Counted from the first letter of the stretch, positions 25,106-35,931 are shown. The stretch is 64,000 bases of DNA from Streptococcus gordonii (GCF_001553855.1 NZ_LQWV01000012.1:568336-632335), one strand, 5' to 3'. Notes: generated by a model from the sequence alone, not told the origin. Numbers and translations: made by a program.

Positions 25106-27361
25106 ATGAAGAATAAGATTTTAAGGTATGCTTTAAAAAATCGAAAAACAGCTAATATGAATCGAAAACAAGTGGGGAAAAATCTGAGTATCCTGACTGT
25201 TTTTCTTTTCTTTGTTTTTTTGATTAACTTTGCTATCTTGATTGGGTCTGGTCGAAAATTTGGAGTAGACCTGGTGGCGGAGGCTAAAAAAGTTTACCAG
25301 ATTAAAAAAACAGTACAGGCCAAGCGGGGAACGATTTATGATCGTAACGGCAATGCCATTGCAGAAGATTCAACGACTTATAATCTCTATGCCATTATTG
25401 ATAAAAAGTATAAATCAGCTACAGGTGAGATTCTCTATGTAGAGCCCTCTCAGTATGAGACTGTTGCTCAAATTCTACACGATAAGTTAGACATTGAGAC
25501 TGATTATGCCAAGAGCCAACTATCACAGGAAAAATTGACTCAGGTCTATTTTGGTGCTAAAGGAAATAATATTCCTTACGCAACGATGACAGATATTAAG
25601 AAGTCCATGGAAGATGCCGGCGTTAAAGGAATCAGTTTTGATACTAGTCCTAGTCGAAGCTATCCAAATGAAACCTTTGCTTCTCAGTTTGTCGGTATTG
25701 CCCAATTGGTAGAAAATGAGGATGGATCTAAGAGCCTACGTGGTTCAACAGGTTTAGAATATTCCTTGGATAAAATCTTGGCTGGACGGGATGGTTTGGT
25801 GACCTATGAGCGCGATAAAAACGGAAATATTGTGCCTGGTTCAGACCAAGTTTCTGTGGCAACAGAAAATGGTAAAGATGTCTATACGACTATTTCTAGC
25901 CATCTGCAAAGCTATCTAGAGACAAGAATGGATATCTTCCAGGAAAAGGTTAAAGGGAAATTTGTGTCTGCAACACTGGTTAGTGCCAAGACAGGTGAGA
26001 TTTTGGCAACAACTCAGCGCCCAAGTTTTAATGCAGATACCAAGGAAGGTCTGTCTAAAGACTTCAATTGGTCAACCTTGCTTTATCAAAGCCCTTATGA
26101 GCCAGGATCGACTATGAAAGTATTTACCTTGGCTAGTGCTATCGATAATCATACTTTCCCTGCCAATGAAACCTACTTTAATGACGAGTTTCAAATCGAG
26201 GATACAACCATCAAAGACTGGGGAGTCAATATGGGGCTCTCAACTGGTCAGACCTTGACTTATGCTCAAGGATTTGCCTATTCAAGTAATATCGGTATGG
26301 CCCGTCTGGAGAAAAAGATGGGAGATGATAAGTGGCGTGATTATTTAGATAAATTCAAGTTTGGTGTTCGTACGCGGTTTGGTATGATGGGTGAAGACGT
26401 CGGCAATCTTCCGGATAAAAACGTCGTTACAACTGCAATGAGTTCCTTTGGTCAAGGGATTAACGTAACGCAAGTTCAAATGCTACGTGGTTTTACTGCA
26501 ATTGCTAACGACGGTGTCATGTTGGAACCTAAATTTATCAGTGCAATTTATGATTCAGCGACTAATAGTGCTAGAAAAAGCTCGAGAGAAATTGTTGGAA
26601 ACCCCGTTTCGAAGACAGCAGCTCAAGAGACTCGTAAGTATATGATCACTGTTGGGACAGATCCAAATTTTGGTACCTTACAGACAAATGGAGTGCCGGT
26701 CATTCAGGTTCCAGGTCAAGATGTAGCGGTCAAGTCTGGTACGGCCCAGATTGCGGCAGAAGCTAAAGATGGTGGAGGCTACTTAGATGGTGAATATATC
26801 TATTCTGTAGTAGCCATGACATCTGCCGAAGACCCAGATTTCATCATGTATGTGACAGTAAAACAGCCTGAAGAAAAGCTTTATCCAGATTTATGGAAAG
26901 AGATTGTCAACCCTATCTTACAGGAAGCGGTTGCCATGAAGGATACGCTAAGCCTAACTACTCCGACTCCTGTTTTGGATAATATCATTACCGAAACCAA
27001 GTACACCATGCCTAAAACAAAAGAAAAAGGCAAGGATAAGTCGCCGGGTTCTTATGCTGAAGAGCTACGTCGTAATTTGGTTCAGCCGATTATCCTTGGT
27101 ACAGGAAGTAGCATTACTAAATTATCTGTTGAAGCAGGTAAGAATGTTGCTTCTAACCAGCAAGTCCTTCTTCTAACAGATGAGCTGGATGACATGCCAG
27201 ACATGTACGGTTGGACCAAAGAGAACGCATCAACCGTTGCCAAATGGTTAGATATAAAGGTTACCTACAAAGGTGAAGGTTCGAAGGTTGTTGGACAGAG
27301 TGTAAAAGCCAATACCTCTATCAAGAACCTCAAAGAAATAACAATAACACTAGGAGAGTAA
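25106..27361 (+). CDS. pbp2X: Penicillin-binding protein 2x, septal transpeptidase
   Basis: PBP2x cross-links septal peptidoglycan and is a main beta-lactam target. After a single membrane anchor (about residues 28-48) come the dimerisation domain, the transpeptidase domain with STMK (335-338), SSN (393-395) and KSGT (543-546), and two PASTA domains at the C-terminus (from about residue 620). The 751 residues match pneumococcal PBP2x. The residue before KSG is Val; Leu is usual in susceptible pneumococci, but this may simply be the species norm. STMK is unaltered. Confidence 0.97.
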   Translation: MKNKILRYALKNRKTANMNRKQVGKNLSILTVFLFFVFLINFAILIGSGRKFGVDLVAEAKKVYQIKKTVQAKRGTIYDRNGNAIAEDSTTYNLYAIIDKKYKSATGEILYVEPSQYETVAQILHDKLDIETDYAKSQLSQEKLTQVYFGAKGNNIPYATMTDIKKSMEDAGVKGISFDTSPSRSYPNETFASQFVGIAQLVENEDGSKSLRGSTGLEYSLDKILAGRDGLVTYERDKNGNIVPGSDQVSVATENGKDVYTTISSHLQSYLETRMDIFQEKVKGKFVSATLVSAKTGEILATTQRPSFNADTKEGLSKDFNWSTLLYQSPYEPGSTMKVFTLASAIDNHTFPANETYFNDEFQIEDTTIKDWGVNMGLSTGQTLTYAQGFAYSSNIGMARLEKKMGDDKWRDYLDKFKFGVRTRFGMMGEDVGNLPDKNVVTTAMSSFGQGINVTQVQMLRGFTAIANDGVMLEPKFISAIYDSATNSARKSSREIVGNPVSKTAAQETRKYMITVGTDPNFGTLQTNGVPVIQVPGQDVAVKSGTAQIAAEAKDGGGYLDGEYIYSVVAMTSAEDPDFIMYVTVKQPEEKLYPDLWKEIVNPILQEAVAMKDTLSLTTPTPVLDNIITETKYTMPKTKEKGKDKSPGSYAEELRRNLVQPIILGTGSSITKLSVEAGKNVASNQQVLLLTDELDDMPDMYGWTKENASTVAKWLDIKVTYKGEGSKVVGQSVKANTSIKNLKEITITLGE

Positions 27362-27362
27362 G

Positions 27363-28346
27363 ATGCTTACAGCTATAATTGCAGGAATTACTACTTTGAT
27401 TTTAACAATTATTGGAATCCCTGCCTTTATTCGTTTTTATCAAAAAGCCCGCATTTCTGGGCAACAAATGCACGAAGATGTCAAACAACACCAGGCCAAA
27501 GCTGGAACACCCACTATGGGAGGAACTGTTTTCCTCTTGGCTTCGATTGTGGCGAGTTTTGTCATTGCATTATTTTCAGGAAATCTTTCTAGCAACGTTA
27601 CAACGATTTTGTTTATTCTGTTCTTGTACGGTTTAGTTGGCTTTTTAGATGATTTCTTAAAAGTTTTCCGCCGAATCAACGAGGGACTGAATCCTAAGCA
27701 AAAACTATTCTTGCAGCTGGTTGGCGGTGTGGTTTTTTATCTCTTTTTTGAACGCCACGGCGGAGGGGATATGCTGAACGTTTTCGGTTTCCCACTGGAA
27801 TTAGGTTTTCTTTATATTTTCTTTGTTCTCTTTTGGTTGGTTGGTTTTTCCAATGCAGTCAACCTAACTGATGGAATTGACGGTCTTGCAAGTATTTCCG
27901 TCGTGATCAGTTTGGGGGCTTATGCGGTTATTGCGTTAGAACAAAAACGTTTTGATCTTCTAATCGTGATCTTTAGTATGATTGGTGGCCTGCTTGGCTT
28001 CTTCGGATTTAACCATAAACCTGCTAAGATCTTTATGGGAGATGTAGGTAGTCTGGCTCTAGGAGGTATGCTGGCGGCTCTCTCTATTGCCCTCCATCAA
28101 GAATGGACCCTTCTTTTGATTGGGATTGTCTACGTATTTGAAACAGCTTCAGTCATGCTTCAAGTTACTTACTTTAAGATGACAGGTGGTAAGAGGATTT
28201 TCCGAATGACTCCAGTTCACCATCATTTTGAACTTGGTGGTTTTTCTGGCCGTGGTAAGGCTTGGAGTGAATGGAAGGTGGATTTTCTCTTCTGGGGAAT
28301 AGGCCTTGTTGCAAGTTTGATTACTCTAGCAATTTTGTATTTGTAA
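27363..28346 (+). CDS. mraY: Phospho-N-acetylmuramoyl-pentapeptide transferase MraY
   Basis: MraY makes lipid I from UDP-MurNAc-pentapeptide and undecaprenyl phosphate in the membrane. About ten hydrophobic segments are seen. Conserved loops include [16 protein letters not shown] (aspartates of the active site), [13 protein letters not shown] and the histidine motif [12 protein letters not shown]. Length (327) is normal. The gene starts one base after the pbp2X stop codon and ends the cluster before a strong terminator. Confidence 0.97.
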   Translation: MLTAIIAGITTLILTIIGIPAFIRFYQKARISGQQMHEDVKQHQAKAGTPTMGGTVFLLASIVASFVIALFSGNLSSNVTTILFILFLYGLVGFLDDFLKVFRRINEGLNPKQKLFLQLVGGVVFYLFFERHGGGDMLNVFGFPLELGFLYIFFVLFWLVGFSNAVNLTDGIDGLASISVVISLGAYAVIALEQKRFDLLIVIFSMIGGLLGFFGFNHKPAKIFMGDVGSLALGGMLAALSIALHQEWTLLLIGIVYVFETASVMLQVTYFKMTGGKRIFRMTPVHHHFELGGFSGRGKAWSEWKVDFLFWGIGLVASLITLAILYL

Positions 28347-28350
28347 GAAA

Positions 28351-28376
28351 AAGGAGAACGATTGTTCTCCTTCTTT
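28351..28376 (+). terminator. Terminator of the rsmH-mraY cluster
   Basis: AAGGAGAAC (28351-28359) pairs perfectly with GTTCTCCTT (28364-28372), with a GATT loop and CTTTT after. Confidence 0.9.
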
Positions 28377-28406
28377 TCATATAAATGGCTATAAATCCAT
28401 AATTTC

Positions 28407-28415
28407 TGTTATAAT
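28407..28415 (+). promoter_or_regulatory. Extended -10 promoter of the DEAD-box helicase gene
   Basis: TGT-TATAAT with the hexamer at 28410-28415, 30 bp before the ATG. The -35 is weak. Confidence 0.6.
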
Positions 28416-28445
28416 AGATAGGACGAATAAGGATAAGAGGAAAAA

Positions 28446-29789
28446 ATGAAATTTACAGAATTTACTTTTAAAAATTATATTCAGGAGGCTTTAGAGGATC
28501 TAAAGTTTGTTGAAGCAACAGAGGTACAGGAGAAGTTGATTCCAGTTGTTTTGTCTGGGCGCGACCTGGTCGGTGAATCAAAGACAGGTTCTGGGAAGAC
28601 CCATACTTTTCTGCTACCGATTTTTCAAAAGCTGAATGAAGATGAGGATCACGTACAAGTTGTGATTACAGCACCAAGCCGCGAGTTAGCCACCCAGATC
28701 TATCAAGCAACTAGACAGATTGCTTCTTTTTCTGATAAAGAAATTCGTGTTGCTAACTATGTAGGAGGGACTGATAAGACCCGTCAAATAGATAAACTTG
28801 AATTTAGCCAACCTCATATTGTTATCGGGACACCTGGACGAATCTATGATTTGGTCAAGTCAGGAGATTTAGCCATTCATAAGGCTAAGACCTTTGTTGT
28901 GGATGAAGCGGATATGACACTAGATATGGGCTTCTTGGAAACAGTGGATAAAATCGCCTCAAGTCTGCCAAAAGATTTGCAGTTTTTGGTATTCTCAGCG
29001 ACTATTCCGCAGAAGCTACAGCCTTTCTTGAAGAAATATCTGTCCAATCCGGTCATGGAGCAAATCAAGACTAAAACGGTTATTTCTGATACAATCGAAA
29101 ATTGGCTGGTCTCAACAAAGGGGCGTGATAAAAATGCTCAGATTTATGAAATCAGCAGAATCTTACAGCCTTATTTGGCTATGATTTTTGTCAATACCAA
29201 GACAAGAGCAGATGAGTTACATAGTTACTTACTTGCTCAAGGCTTGAAAGTGGCTAAGATTCACGGTGATATTGCACCTCGTGAGCGCAAGCGGATTATG
29301 AATCAAGTGAAAAATCTTGATTTTGAATATATTGTTGCGACTGACCTAGCAGCAAGGGGGATTGATATTGAGGGGGTCAGTCATGTCATCAATGATGCTA
29401 TTCCGCAGGACCTGTCTTTCTTTGTCCATCGAGTGGGAAGAACAGGACGCAATGGACTTCCTGGTACGGCTATTACGCTTTATCAGCCAAGTGATGACTC
29501 TGATATTTGTGAATTAGAGAAACTGGGTATCAAGTTCATTCCTAAGATGATAAAGAACGGTGAATTTCAGGACACTTATGATCGAGATCGCCGAGCCAAC
29601 CGCGAAAAGTCTTATGAGAAGCTTGATACAGAAATGATTGGTTTGGTTAAAAAGAAAAAGAAGAAAATCAAACCTGGCTATAAGAAAAAAATTCAGTGGG
29701 CTGTCAATGAAAAACGTCGTAAGACCAAGAGGGCTGAAAATCGTGCTCGAGGTCGTGCAGAACGCAAGGCCAAGCGCCAAAGCTTCTAG
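28446..29789 (+). CDS. DEAD-box ATP-dependent RNA helicase (CshB-like)
   Basis: The 447-residue protein unwinds RNA in the cytoplasm, probably in ribosome assembly, mRNA decay or cold adaptation. Motifs are in order: Q motif (ATEVQEKLIPVVLSGRDLV), SKTGSGKT (motif I), PSRELA, GTPGR, VDEAD (motif II), SAT (motif III), ARGIDIEGV and HRVGRTGRNG (motifs V and VI). The tail from about residue 395 is extremely basic (KKKKKIKPGYKKK) and likely binds RNA. It stands alone between two terminators. Confidence 0.93.
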   Translation: MKFTEFTFKNYIQEALEDLKFVEATEVQEKLIPVVLSGRDLVGESKTGSGKTHTFLLPIFQKLNEDEDHVQVVITAPSRELATQIYQATRQIASFSDKEIRVANYVGGTDKTRQIDKLEFSQPHIVIGTPGRIYDLVKSGDLAIHKAKTFVVDEADMTLDMGFLETVDKIASSLPKDLQFLVFSATIPQKLQPFLKKYLSNPVMEQIKTKTVISDTIENWLVSTKGRDKNAQIYEISRILQPYLAMIFVNTKTRADELHSYLLAQGLKVAKIHGDIAPRERKRIMNQVKNLDFEYIVATDLAARGIDIEGVSHVINDAIPQDLSFFVHRVGRTGRNGLPGTAITLYQPSDDSDICELEKLGIKFIPKMIKNGEFQDTYDRDRRANREKSYEKLDTEMIGLVKKKKKKIKPGYKKKIQWAVNEKRRKTKRAENRARGRAERKAKRQSF

Positions 29790-29849
29790 TCATAAAATTT
29801 TCTTATACCCTTGATAAATAATTTATACTGTTCGATATAAAAATGGTGT

Positions 29850-29883
29850 GATAGACTAGAGTATACTGGTCTATCTTTTTTCT
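29850..29883 (+). terminator. Terminator after the helicase gene
   Basis: GATAGACTAG (29850-29859) pairs with CTGGTCTATC (29866-29875), followed by TTTTTTCTT. Confidence 0.8.
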
Positions 29884-29958
29884 TGTGTTATTCAGATACA
29901 GTAAACCGAGTAAAAGAGCATAGACCTTCTTATATGAGAATGATGAAAGGATTGAATA

Positions 29959-30768
29959 ATGAACGCAAGTTTAGTTATAGTGGCTTCTAACTGGTATCAG
30001 GAATTAATGAAGTCCATTCCGGATGGCCAAAATTTTAGTTTAAGATCTGTTTTTGATGCCCTGCCAAGAATTATTGAAAAATTACCAACAACTTTATTTT
30101 TAACACTGGGCGGCGCCCTTTTGGGTTTGGTTTTGGCTCTTCTGTTTGCTATTGTCAAAATCAACCGTGTCAAAGTTCTGTACCCTATTCAGGCTTTGTT
30201 TGTCAGCTTTTTAAGGGGAACACCTATCTTAGTCCAACTGATGCTTACCTATTATGGGATTCCTATAGCTCTAAAGGTTTTTAATCAACGTTTTGGAACT
30301 GCTTTTAATATCAATGCAATCCCAGCCTCAGTCTTTGCTGTTGTTGCTTTCGCCTTTAATGAGGCAGCATATGCTAGCGAAACTATCCGGGCAGCAATCC
30401 TCTCTGTTAGTGAAGGAGAAATTGAAGCAGCTAGAAGTCTGGGAATGACCAATACCCAAGTATACCGTCGTGTGATTATTCCTAATGCAGCAGTTGTAGC
30501 TACACCAACCCTGATCAACTCCTTAATTGGTTTGACTAAAGGAACTTCACTAGCCTTTAGTGCCGGAGTGGTAGAAGTATTTGCTCAAGCCCAGATTTTA
30601 GGTGGTTCAGATTACCGTTATTTTGAGCGCTTCATTTCAGTCGCTCTAGTCTATTGGGTTGTCAATATTATGATTGAGCAATTTGGCCGCTTTATCGAAA
30701 GAAAAATGGCCATCCAAACGCCAGCAGCAATTGATTCAGCAATTCAAGCGAAAGGAGATATCCTTTAA
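29959..30768 (+). CDS. Polar amino-acid ABC transporter permease
   Basis: The 269-residue membrane protein has about five segments and the His/Glu/Gln-type permease signature (LFVSFLRGTPILVQLMLTYYG), plus the EAA loop EIEAARSLGMTNTQVYRRVIIPNA that contacts the ATPase. Its ATPase gene follows with a one-base overlap (TAATG). The substrate could be glutamine, cystine or another polar amino acid; it cannot be read from sequence. No substrate-binding lipoprotein gene is next to it; the 170-bp space before holds only a terminator and the start region. Confidence 0.92.
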   Translation: MNASLVIVASNWYQELMKSIPDGQNFSLRSVFDALPRIIEKLPTTLFLTLGGALLGLVLALLFAIVKINRVKVLYPIQALFVSFLRGTPILVQLMLTYYGIPIALKVFNQRFGTAFNINAIPASVFAVVAFAFNEAAYASETIRAAILSVSEGEIEAARSLGMTNTQVYRRVIIPNAAVVATPTLINSLIGLTKGTSLAFSAGVVEVFAQAQILGGSDYRYFERFISVALVYWVVNIMIEQFGRFIERKMAIQTPAAIDSAIQAKGDIL

Positions 30769-31511
30769 TGATTCATATTTTTAACCTCAGTAAATCTTTC
30801 TCTGGTCAAGCGGTATTGGATAATCTTAGTTTGGATATCCAAAAAGGAGAAGTTATTGCCCTGATTGGTTCATCTGGGGCTGGTAAATCCACCTTTCTTC
30901 GCAGTTTGAATTACTTGGAAACTCCAGATAGCGGTATCATTGAGATTGATGATTTTAGAGTTGATTTTTCCCAAATTACTCAGGAGGAAATCTTAACACT
31001 TCGTAGAAAATTAGCCATGGTTTTCCAGCAGTTTAATCTATTTGAGAGACGGACTGCTCTGGAAAATGTAAAAGAAGGCCTGCTCGTTGTCAAGAAACTT
31101 TCAGATGAAGAAGCTACTAAAATAGCTAAAGAAGAATTGGCCAAGGTAGGTTTATCAGATCGAGAAAACCATTACCCCCGTCATTTATCAGGTGGTCAAA
31201 AACAGCGGGTAGCTTTGGCAAGGGCTCTAGCCATGAAACCTGATGTTCTCCTGCTTGATGAACCTACATCTGCTCTGGATCCTGAGCTTGTCGGCGAAGT
31301 AGAAAGATCCATTGCTGATGCTGCAAGATCTGGTCAAACAATGATTTTGGTTAGTCATGATATGTCCTTTGTTTCACAGGTTGCTGACAAAGTTCTCTTT
31401 TTAGATAAGGGGCATATTATTGAAGGTGGTAAGCCTGATGAGATTATGAATAATCCGAAAGAAGAACGGACGAAAGAGTTTTTTGCTAGTTACAAACGAA
31501 CCTATATTTGA
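30768..31511 (+). CDS. Amino-acid ABC transporter ATP-binding protein
   Basis: The 247-residue ATPase energises uptake by the permease encoded just before. Walker A is GSSGAGKST (residues 33-41), the signature is LSGGQKQRVALARALA and Walker B is VLLLDEPTSALDPE, with a switch histidine in LVSHDMSFV. It belongs to the polar amino-acid (GlnQ/ArtP-like) class. A terminator follows 18 bp after the stop. Confidence 0.95.
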   Translation: MIHIFNLSKSFSGQAVLDNLSLDIQKGEVIALIGSSGAGKSTFLRSLNYLETPDSGIIEIDDFRVDFSQITQEEILTLRRKLAMVFQQFNLFERRTALENVKEGLLVVKKLSDEEATKIAKEELAKVGLSDRENHYPRHLSGGQKQRVALARALAMKPDVLLLDEPTSALDPELVGEVERSIADAARSGQTMILVSHDMSFVSQVADKVLFLDKGHIIEGGKPDEIMNNPKEERTKEFFASYKRTYI

Positions 31512-31528
31512 TATAATGGAGAAAAGAT

Positions 31529-31561
31529 AACTCGGTTGGTTTTACCAGCTGAGTTTGTTTT
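31529..31561 (+). terminator. Terminator after the ABC transporter genes
   Basis: AACTCGGTTGG (31529-31539) pairs with CCAGCTGAGTT (31545-31555) through 11 pairs, two of them G-U, then TGTTTTG. Confidence 0.7.
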
Positions 31562-31616
31562 GAGCAAAATAAGCATGACTTATTGGACATAAATAGACCA
31601 AAACATAGGAGATTAA

Positions 31617-31841
31617 ATGTTAAAGCAAATTTTTTCTCTCTATATAGAGAGTCTTCTTTTGACAACAGCCCTAATCGGCGGTTTGTCAGGGATTTTAATT
31701 TTAGCCAGAATGGCTAGTCGCAAGGATAAGACAGCAAAGGCACGACAGGCGCATTTGTTTGATGTACTTTTGATTGATATTATGACTATCCCTATTTTAT
31801 CTTTTGCGGTTATGGGCATTCTCTTAGTGCTGAAAGCATAA
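31617..31841 (+). CDS. DUF4059 small membrane protein
   Basis: The 74-residue protein has two hydrophobic segments (about residues 10-30 and 50-72) joined by a basic loop (RMASRKDKTAKARQAHLFD). It corresponds to the DUF4059 proteins that sit just before trxB in many streptococci. It has an AGGAG site and lies 63 bp before trxB, probably in one transcript. Function unknown. Confidence 0.8.
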   Translation: MLKQIFSLYIESLLLTTALIGGLSGILILARMASRKDKTAKARQAHLFDVLLIDIMTIPILSFAVMGILLVLKA

Positions 31842-31904
31842 TGCTTGCAAAAGTTTTTTATTGGCGTTAGAATAATTATTATTACAACAAAAGAAGGTGG
31901 AGTC

Positions 31905-32819
31905 ATGTACGATACAATTATTATTGGAGCAGGTCCTGCAGGAATGACAGCGGCACTTTATGCTGCAAGAAGTAACCTCAAAGTTGCCTTGTTGGAAGCT
32001 GGTATTCCAGGCGGGCAAATGAATAATACAGCAGATGTTGAAAATTATCCTGGCTATGCCCTAATTAGCGGTCCGGAATTGGCTGAAAAAATGTTTGAGC
32101 CATTGGAAAATCTCGGAGTAGAGCATGTCTTTGGTCATGTTCAAAGGATTGAAGATCAGGGTGATTCTAAAAAAGTTATCACAGAAGACGAGGTTTATGA
32201 AAGTAAGACTGTTATTATTGCGACAGGAGCCTTTCACCGTCAGCTCAATGTACCGGGTGAGGCTGAATTTAATAGTCGGGGTGTTTCTTACTGTGCAGTT
32301 TGTGATGGAGCTTTTTTTCGCGATGAAGACTTACTAGTTGTCGGAGGAGGCGACTCAGCAGTTGAGGAAGCCATTTTCTTGACCCAGTTTGCTAAAAGTG
32401 TGACCATTGTTCACCGTCGTGATCAATTACGCGCACAAAAAGTTTTGCAAGATCGTGCCTTTGCTAATGAAAAAATTAGTTTTGTCTGGGATTCAGTCGT
32501 AGAAGCTATTCATGGTGACGATCGTAAGGTGACTGGAGTAACCTTTAAAAATATCAAGACTGGTGAAACTAGCCAAGCAGATTTTGGTGGTATCTTCATT
32601 TATGTTGGTTTGGATCCAGTTAGTGAGTTTGTAGCAGATTTGGGTATAAGAGATGAATCAGGTTGGATTGTGACAGATGACCATATGAAAACCTCAGTAG
32701 CTGGTATCTACGCAATCGGAGATGTCCGTCAAAAAGACTTACGCCAGATTACGACAGCAGTAGGTGATGGAGCGATTGCGGGTCAAGAAGCTTATAAATA
32801 TATCACTGAACATGAATAA
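31905..32819 (+). CDS. trxB: Thioredoxin reductase
   Basis: TrxB uses NADPH and FAD to reduce thioredoxin in the cytoplasm. The FAD motif GAGPAGMTAALYAAR starts at residue 8, the redox-active pair is CAVC (Cys130, Cys133), the NADPH motif is VGGGDSAVEEA and the C-terminal GDVRQKDLRQITTAVGDG closes the FAD site. I chose ATG 31905 (304 residues, GGTGGAG site) rather than an in-frame upstream start at 31845, which would add a non-homologous leader. Confidence 0.97.
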   Translation: MYDTIIIGAGPAGMTAALYAARSNLKVALLEAGIPGGQMNNTADVENYPGYALISGPELAEKMFEPLENLGVEHVFGHVQRIEDQGDSKKVITEDEVYESKTVIIATGAFHRQLNVPGEAEFNSRGVSYCAVCDGAFFRDEDLLVVGGGDSAVEEAIFLTQFAKSVTIVHRRDQLRAQKVLQDRAFANEKISFVWDSVVEAIHGDDRKVTGVTFKNIKTGETSQADFGGIFIYVGLDPVSEFVADLGIRDESGWIVTDDHMKTSVAGIYAIGDVRQKDLRQITTAVGDGAIAGQEAYKYITEHE

Positions 32820-32824
32820 AACCG

Positions 32825-32860
32825 AAAACCTTGTTAGTTTATGACTAACAAGGTTTTTTG
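32825..32860 (+). terminator. Terminator of trxB
   Basis: AAAACCTTGTTAGT (32825-32838) pairs perfectly with ACTAACAAGGTTTT (32844-32857), then TT. Confidence 0.92.
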
Positions 32861-33041
32861 GATTTGTTGAAGCTTTTGAGGCATAATTGTGGAGTGGTTT
32901 ATTAGAAATTAAATAGCTATTAGCTAAATTGGAGAAAGAATAATTTCAATTTTCTAATTGCCGGACTATTTCCCTATCACCTCTTAATTGTAAATTTATG
33001 ATATAATAAGTAAAATCCATGCAGTTTATAAAGGAGAAAAT

Positions 33042-34502
33042 ATGTTTCCAGATGATAGTTTAACCTTACATACAGACTTGTATCAAATCAATATGATGCA
33101 GGTTTATTTCAATCAGAATATACATAACAAACGTGCAGTCTTTGAAGTTTTTTTCCGTAAGAATCCTTTTAATAACGGCTACGCTGTCTTTGCGGGCTTA
33201 GAAAGAATTATTTCCTATCTCAATAATCTGACGTTCAGCCAGAGTGATTTAGACTATCTTGAGTCCTTGGGTTATCATGGAGACTTCTTAGATTACTTGC
33301 GGGATTTAAAGATGAGCCTGAGTGTTCGGTCAGCTCAGGAAGGTGACTTGGTTTTTGCTAATGAGCCAATCGTGCAGGTGGAAGGCCCTCTAGCTCAGTG
33401 TCAACTTGTTGAGACTGCATTGCTCAATATCGTTAATTTTCAGACGCTGATTGCTACCAAGGCAGCCCGTATTCGCTCTGTTATCGAAGATGAACCTCTG
33501 ATGGAGTTCGGTACTCGACGGGCTCAGGAAATGGACGCTGCTATTTGGGGGACAAGGGCTGCGGTGATTGGCGGAGCTAACGGTACCAGCAATGTCCGGG
33601 CTGGCAAGCTCTTTGATATTCCTGTCTTAGGAACGCATGCTCATGCCCTCGTTCAAGTCTATGGCAATGATTATGATGCCTTTAAAGCCTACGCTGAGAC
33701 TCATCATAACTGTGTTTTCCTAGTAGATACCTACGATACATTGCGTTTGGGTGTTCCGGCAGCTATTCGGGTGGCGCGTGAGCTAGGAGACAAGATTAAG
33801 TTTCTGGGCGTCCGCATTGATTCGGGAGACCTTGCTTATATTTCTAAGAAAGTTCGGCAGCAATTAGATGAAGCTGGCTTCCCTGATGCTAAGATTTATG
33901 CGTCCAATGATCTGGATGAAAATACCATTCTCAACTTGAAAATGCAAAAGGCTAAGATAGATGTCTGGGGCGTGGGAACCAAGCTTATTACAGCCTACGA
34001 CCAGCCGGCTTTAGGGGCGGTTTATAAGATTGTTGCTATTGAAGATGAGACTGGAGAATTGCGCAATACTATCAAGCTGTCCAATAATGCCGAAAAAGTT
34101 TCTACCCCAGGTAAGAAGCAAGTTTGGCGCATTACCAGTCGCGAAAAAGGGAAGTCTGAGGGAGATTACATTACCTATGACGGCATTGATGTCAATGGCT
34201 TGGAAGAGTTAGAAATGTTCCATCCTACCTACACATACATTAATAAGACGGTTAAGGATTTTGATGCAGTACCGCTTTTGGTGGATATTTTCCAAGAGGG
34301 AAATCTTGTTTATGAAAAGCGGAGCCTGACTGAAATTCAAGCCTATGCCCGTAAGGAATTTGATAAACTTTGGGACGAGTACAAGCGGGTTCTTAATCCA
34401 CAGGATTATCCAGTTGACCTGGCTCGAGATATTTGGCAAGATAAGATGGATTTGATTGACCAGATGCGCAAGAAAGCCTACCAGACAGGAGCAGAAAAAT
34501 GA
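33042..34502 (+). CDS. pncB: Nicotinate phosphoribosyltransferase
   Basis: PncB converts nicotinate and PRPP to nicotinate mononucleotide in NAD salvage. Family blocks are [15 protein letters not shown] (residues 6-20), the phosphate-binding region [19 protein letters not shown], the histidine region [11 protein letters not shown] and [15 protein letters not shown]. Length (486) is usual. An extended -10 (TGA-TATAAT at 33002-33007) and AAAGGAG site precede it. Its last bases overlap nadE by 4 bp, coupling two consecutive NAD-synthesis steps apart from NadD. Confidence 0.95.
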   Translation: MFPDDSLTLHTDLYQINMMQVYFNQNIHNKRAVFEVFFRKNPFNNGYAVFAGLERIISYLNNLTFSQSDLDYLESLGYHGDFLDYLRDLKMSLSVRSAQEGDLVFANEPIVQVEGPLAQCQLVETALLNIVNFQTLIATKAARIRSVIEDEPLMEFGTRRAQEMDAAIWGTRAAVIGGANGTSNVRAGKLFDIPVLGTHAHALVQVYGNDYDAFKAYAETHHNCVFLVDTYDTLRLGVPAAIRVARELGDKIKFLGVRIDSGDLAYISKKVRQQLDEAGFPDAKIYASNDLDENTILNLKMQKAKIDVWGVGTKLITAYDQPALGAVYKIVAIEDETGELRNTIKLSNNAEKVSTPGKKQVWRITSREKGKSEGDYITYDGIDVNGLEELEMFHPTYTYINKTVKDFDAVPLLVDIFQEGNLVYEKRSLTEIQAYARKEFDKLWDEYKRVLNPQDYPVDLARDIWQDKMDLIDQMRKKAYQTGAEK

Positions 34503-35323
34503 GTCTACAAGAAGAAATCATCGCTCAACTGGGTGTCAAACCAATCATTGACCCGGAGGAAGAAATCCGCAAGTCGGTGGACTTTCTCAAGGCCTATCTG
34601 AGAAAGCACCCTTTTTTGAAAAGTTATGTTTTGGGAATTTCTGGTGGTCAGGATTCAACCTTGTCTGGTCGCTTGGCTCAGCTGGCTGTAGAGGAAATGC
34701 GGGCTGAAACTAGAGATGATAGCTATCGCTTTATCGCAGTTCGTTTGCCTTACGGTGTTCAGGCAGATGAAGATGATGCGCAAAAGGCTCTGGCTTTTAT
34801 CCAGCCTGATGTCAGTCTGACAGTCAATATCAAGGAATCCGCTGATGCCATGACAAGGGCTGTAGAGGCAACGGGTGCCAAAGTCTCTGATTTTAACAAG
34901 GGTAATATCAAGGCCCGCAGCCGTATGATTGCCCAGTATGCTTTGGCTGGTTCATACAGTGGGGCTGTTATTGGGACCGATCACGCAGCAGAAAATGTCA
35001 CCGCCTTTTTCACCAAGTTTGGGGATGGCGGAGCAGATATCTTACCACTTTACCGCCTCAATAAACGACAAGGTAAGCAGCTTTTGGCCGCTTTAGGAGC
35101 TGATCCGGCTCTCTATGAAAAGGTACCGACGGCTGATTTGGAAGAGGAAAAACCTGGGATTGCGGATGAAGTCGCTCTGGGAGTGACTTACAATGAAATT
35201 GACGATTATCTCGAAGGCAAGTCCGTTTCAGCCCAAGCCCAAGAAACTATCGAATCTTGGTGGCATAAAGGACAGCACAAACGGCATTTGCCGATTACGA
35301 TTTTTGACGAATTTTGGAAGTGA
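34499..35323 (+). CDS. nadE: Ammonia-dependent NAD synthetase
   Basis: NadE amidates nicotinate adenine dinucleotide to NAD using ammonia and ATP. The P-loop of ATP pyrophosphatases is seen as [19 protein letters not shown] (residues 44-62), with [20 protein letters not shown] and [12 protein letters not shown] downstream. There is no glutaminase domain, so at 274 residues it is the short ammonia-using form. It is translationally coupled to pncB by an ATGA overlap. Confidence 0.97.
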   Translation: MSLQEEIIAQLGVKPIIDPEEEIRKSVDFLKAYLRKHPFLKSYVLGISGGQDSTLSGRLAQLAVEEMRAETRDDSYRFIAVRLPYGVQADEDDAQKALAFIQPDVSLTVNIKESADAMTRAVEATGAKVSDFNKGNIKARSRMIAQYALAGSYSGAVIGTDHAAENVTAFFTKFGDGGADILPLYRLNKRQGKQLLAALGADPALYEKVPTADLEEEKPGIADEVALGVTYNEIDDYLEGKSVSAQAQETIESWWHKGQHKRHLPITIFDEFWK

Positions 35324-35370
35324 AAATCTCTATCGAATCTTTTTAGTCCGAGCCAAGAAACGAGAAAACT

Positions 35371-35931
35371 ATGAAAAAGATAGGTACACAGTCTATTGAA
35401 ACCAAACGTCTTTTGCTAAGACCTTTTCTGGAATCAGATGCTCAAGCTATGTATGACAACTGGGCTTGTCGTCCGGATAATCTGCTGCATGTGACCTGTG
35501 ATGCTCATGAGAGCCCTGAAGTCACCAAACAGTCTATTGCTTGCTGGGTTGAGAATTATCAAAATATGGATTTTTACAAGTGGGCTATCTGCCTGAAAGA
35601 AAATCCTGATTCTGTAATTGGGGACATCAGTGTGGTGGACATGGATGAGGCAGTTAATGCTTGCGAGGTCGGTTATATTTTAAGTAAAGACTACTGGGGA
35701 CAGGGGCTGATGACAGAAGCTTTGAAAGCTGTTTTAATTTATCTCTTGCAAGGTGCAGGTTTCAATCGTGTCTCAGCAAAATTTGTAACAGCCAATCCAG
35801 CTTCGGGACGTGTTATGTCAAAAGCTGGTATGAGCTACGAAGGTACTTTCCGTCAAGCTGTATTTCATAAAGGACAAGTCAAAGATTTTTCCGTTTATGG
35901 AATCCTAAGATCTGATTTAGAAAAAGGCTAG
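35371..35931 (+). CDS. RimJ/RimL-type GNAT acetyltransferase
   Basis: The 186-residue protein matches the GNAT group that includes ribosomal-protein acetyltransferases: IETKRLLLRPFLESDAQAMY at the N-terminus, CEVGYILSKDYWGQGLMTEAL as acetyl-CoA-binding region (residues 91-111) and NPASGRVMSKAGMSYEGTFRQ near the end. The acceptor is unknown. It follows nadE by 47 bp and its TAG stop lies inside a terminator hairpin. Confidence 0.88.
   Translation: MKKIGTQSIETKRLLLRPFLESDAQAMYDNWACRPDNLLHVTCDAHESPEVTKQSIACWVENYQNMDFYKWAICLKENPDSVIGDISVVDMDEAVNACEVGYILSKDYWGQGLMTEALKAVLIYLLQGAGFNRVSAKFVTANPASGRVMSKAGMSYEGTFRQAVFHKGQVKDFSVYGILRSDLEKG

Noticed and set aside
31512..31517. TATAAT overlapping the stop of the ABC ATPase gene as promoter for the DUF4059 gene
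   Set aside because: No -35 at the right distance, and a terminator lies directly downstream, so it would stop its own transcript.
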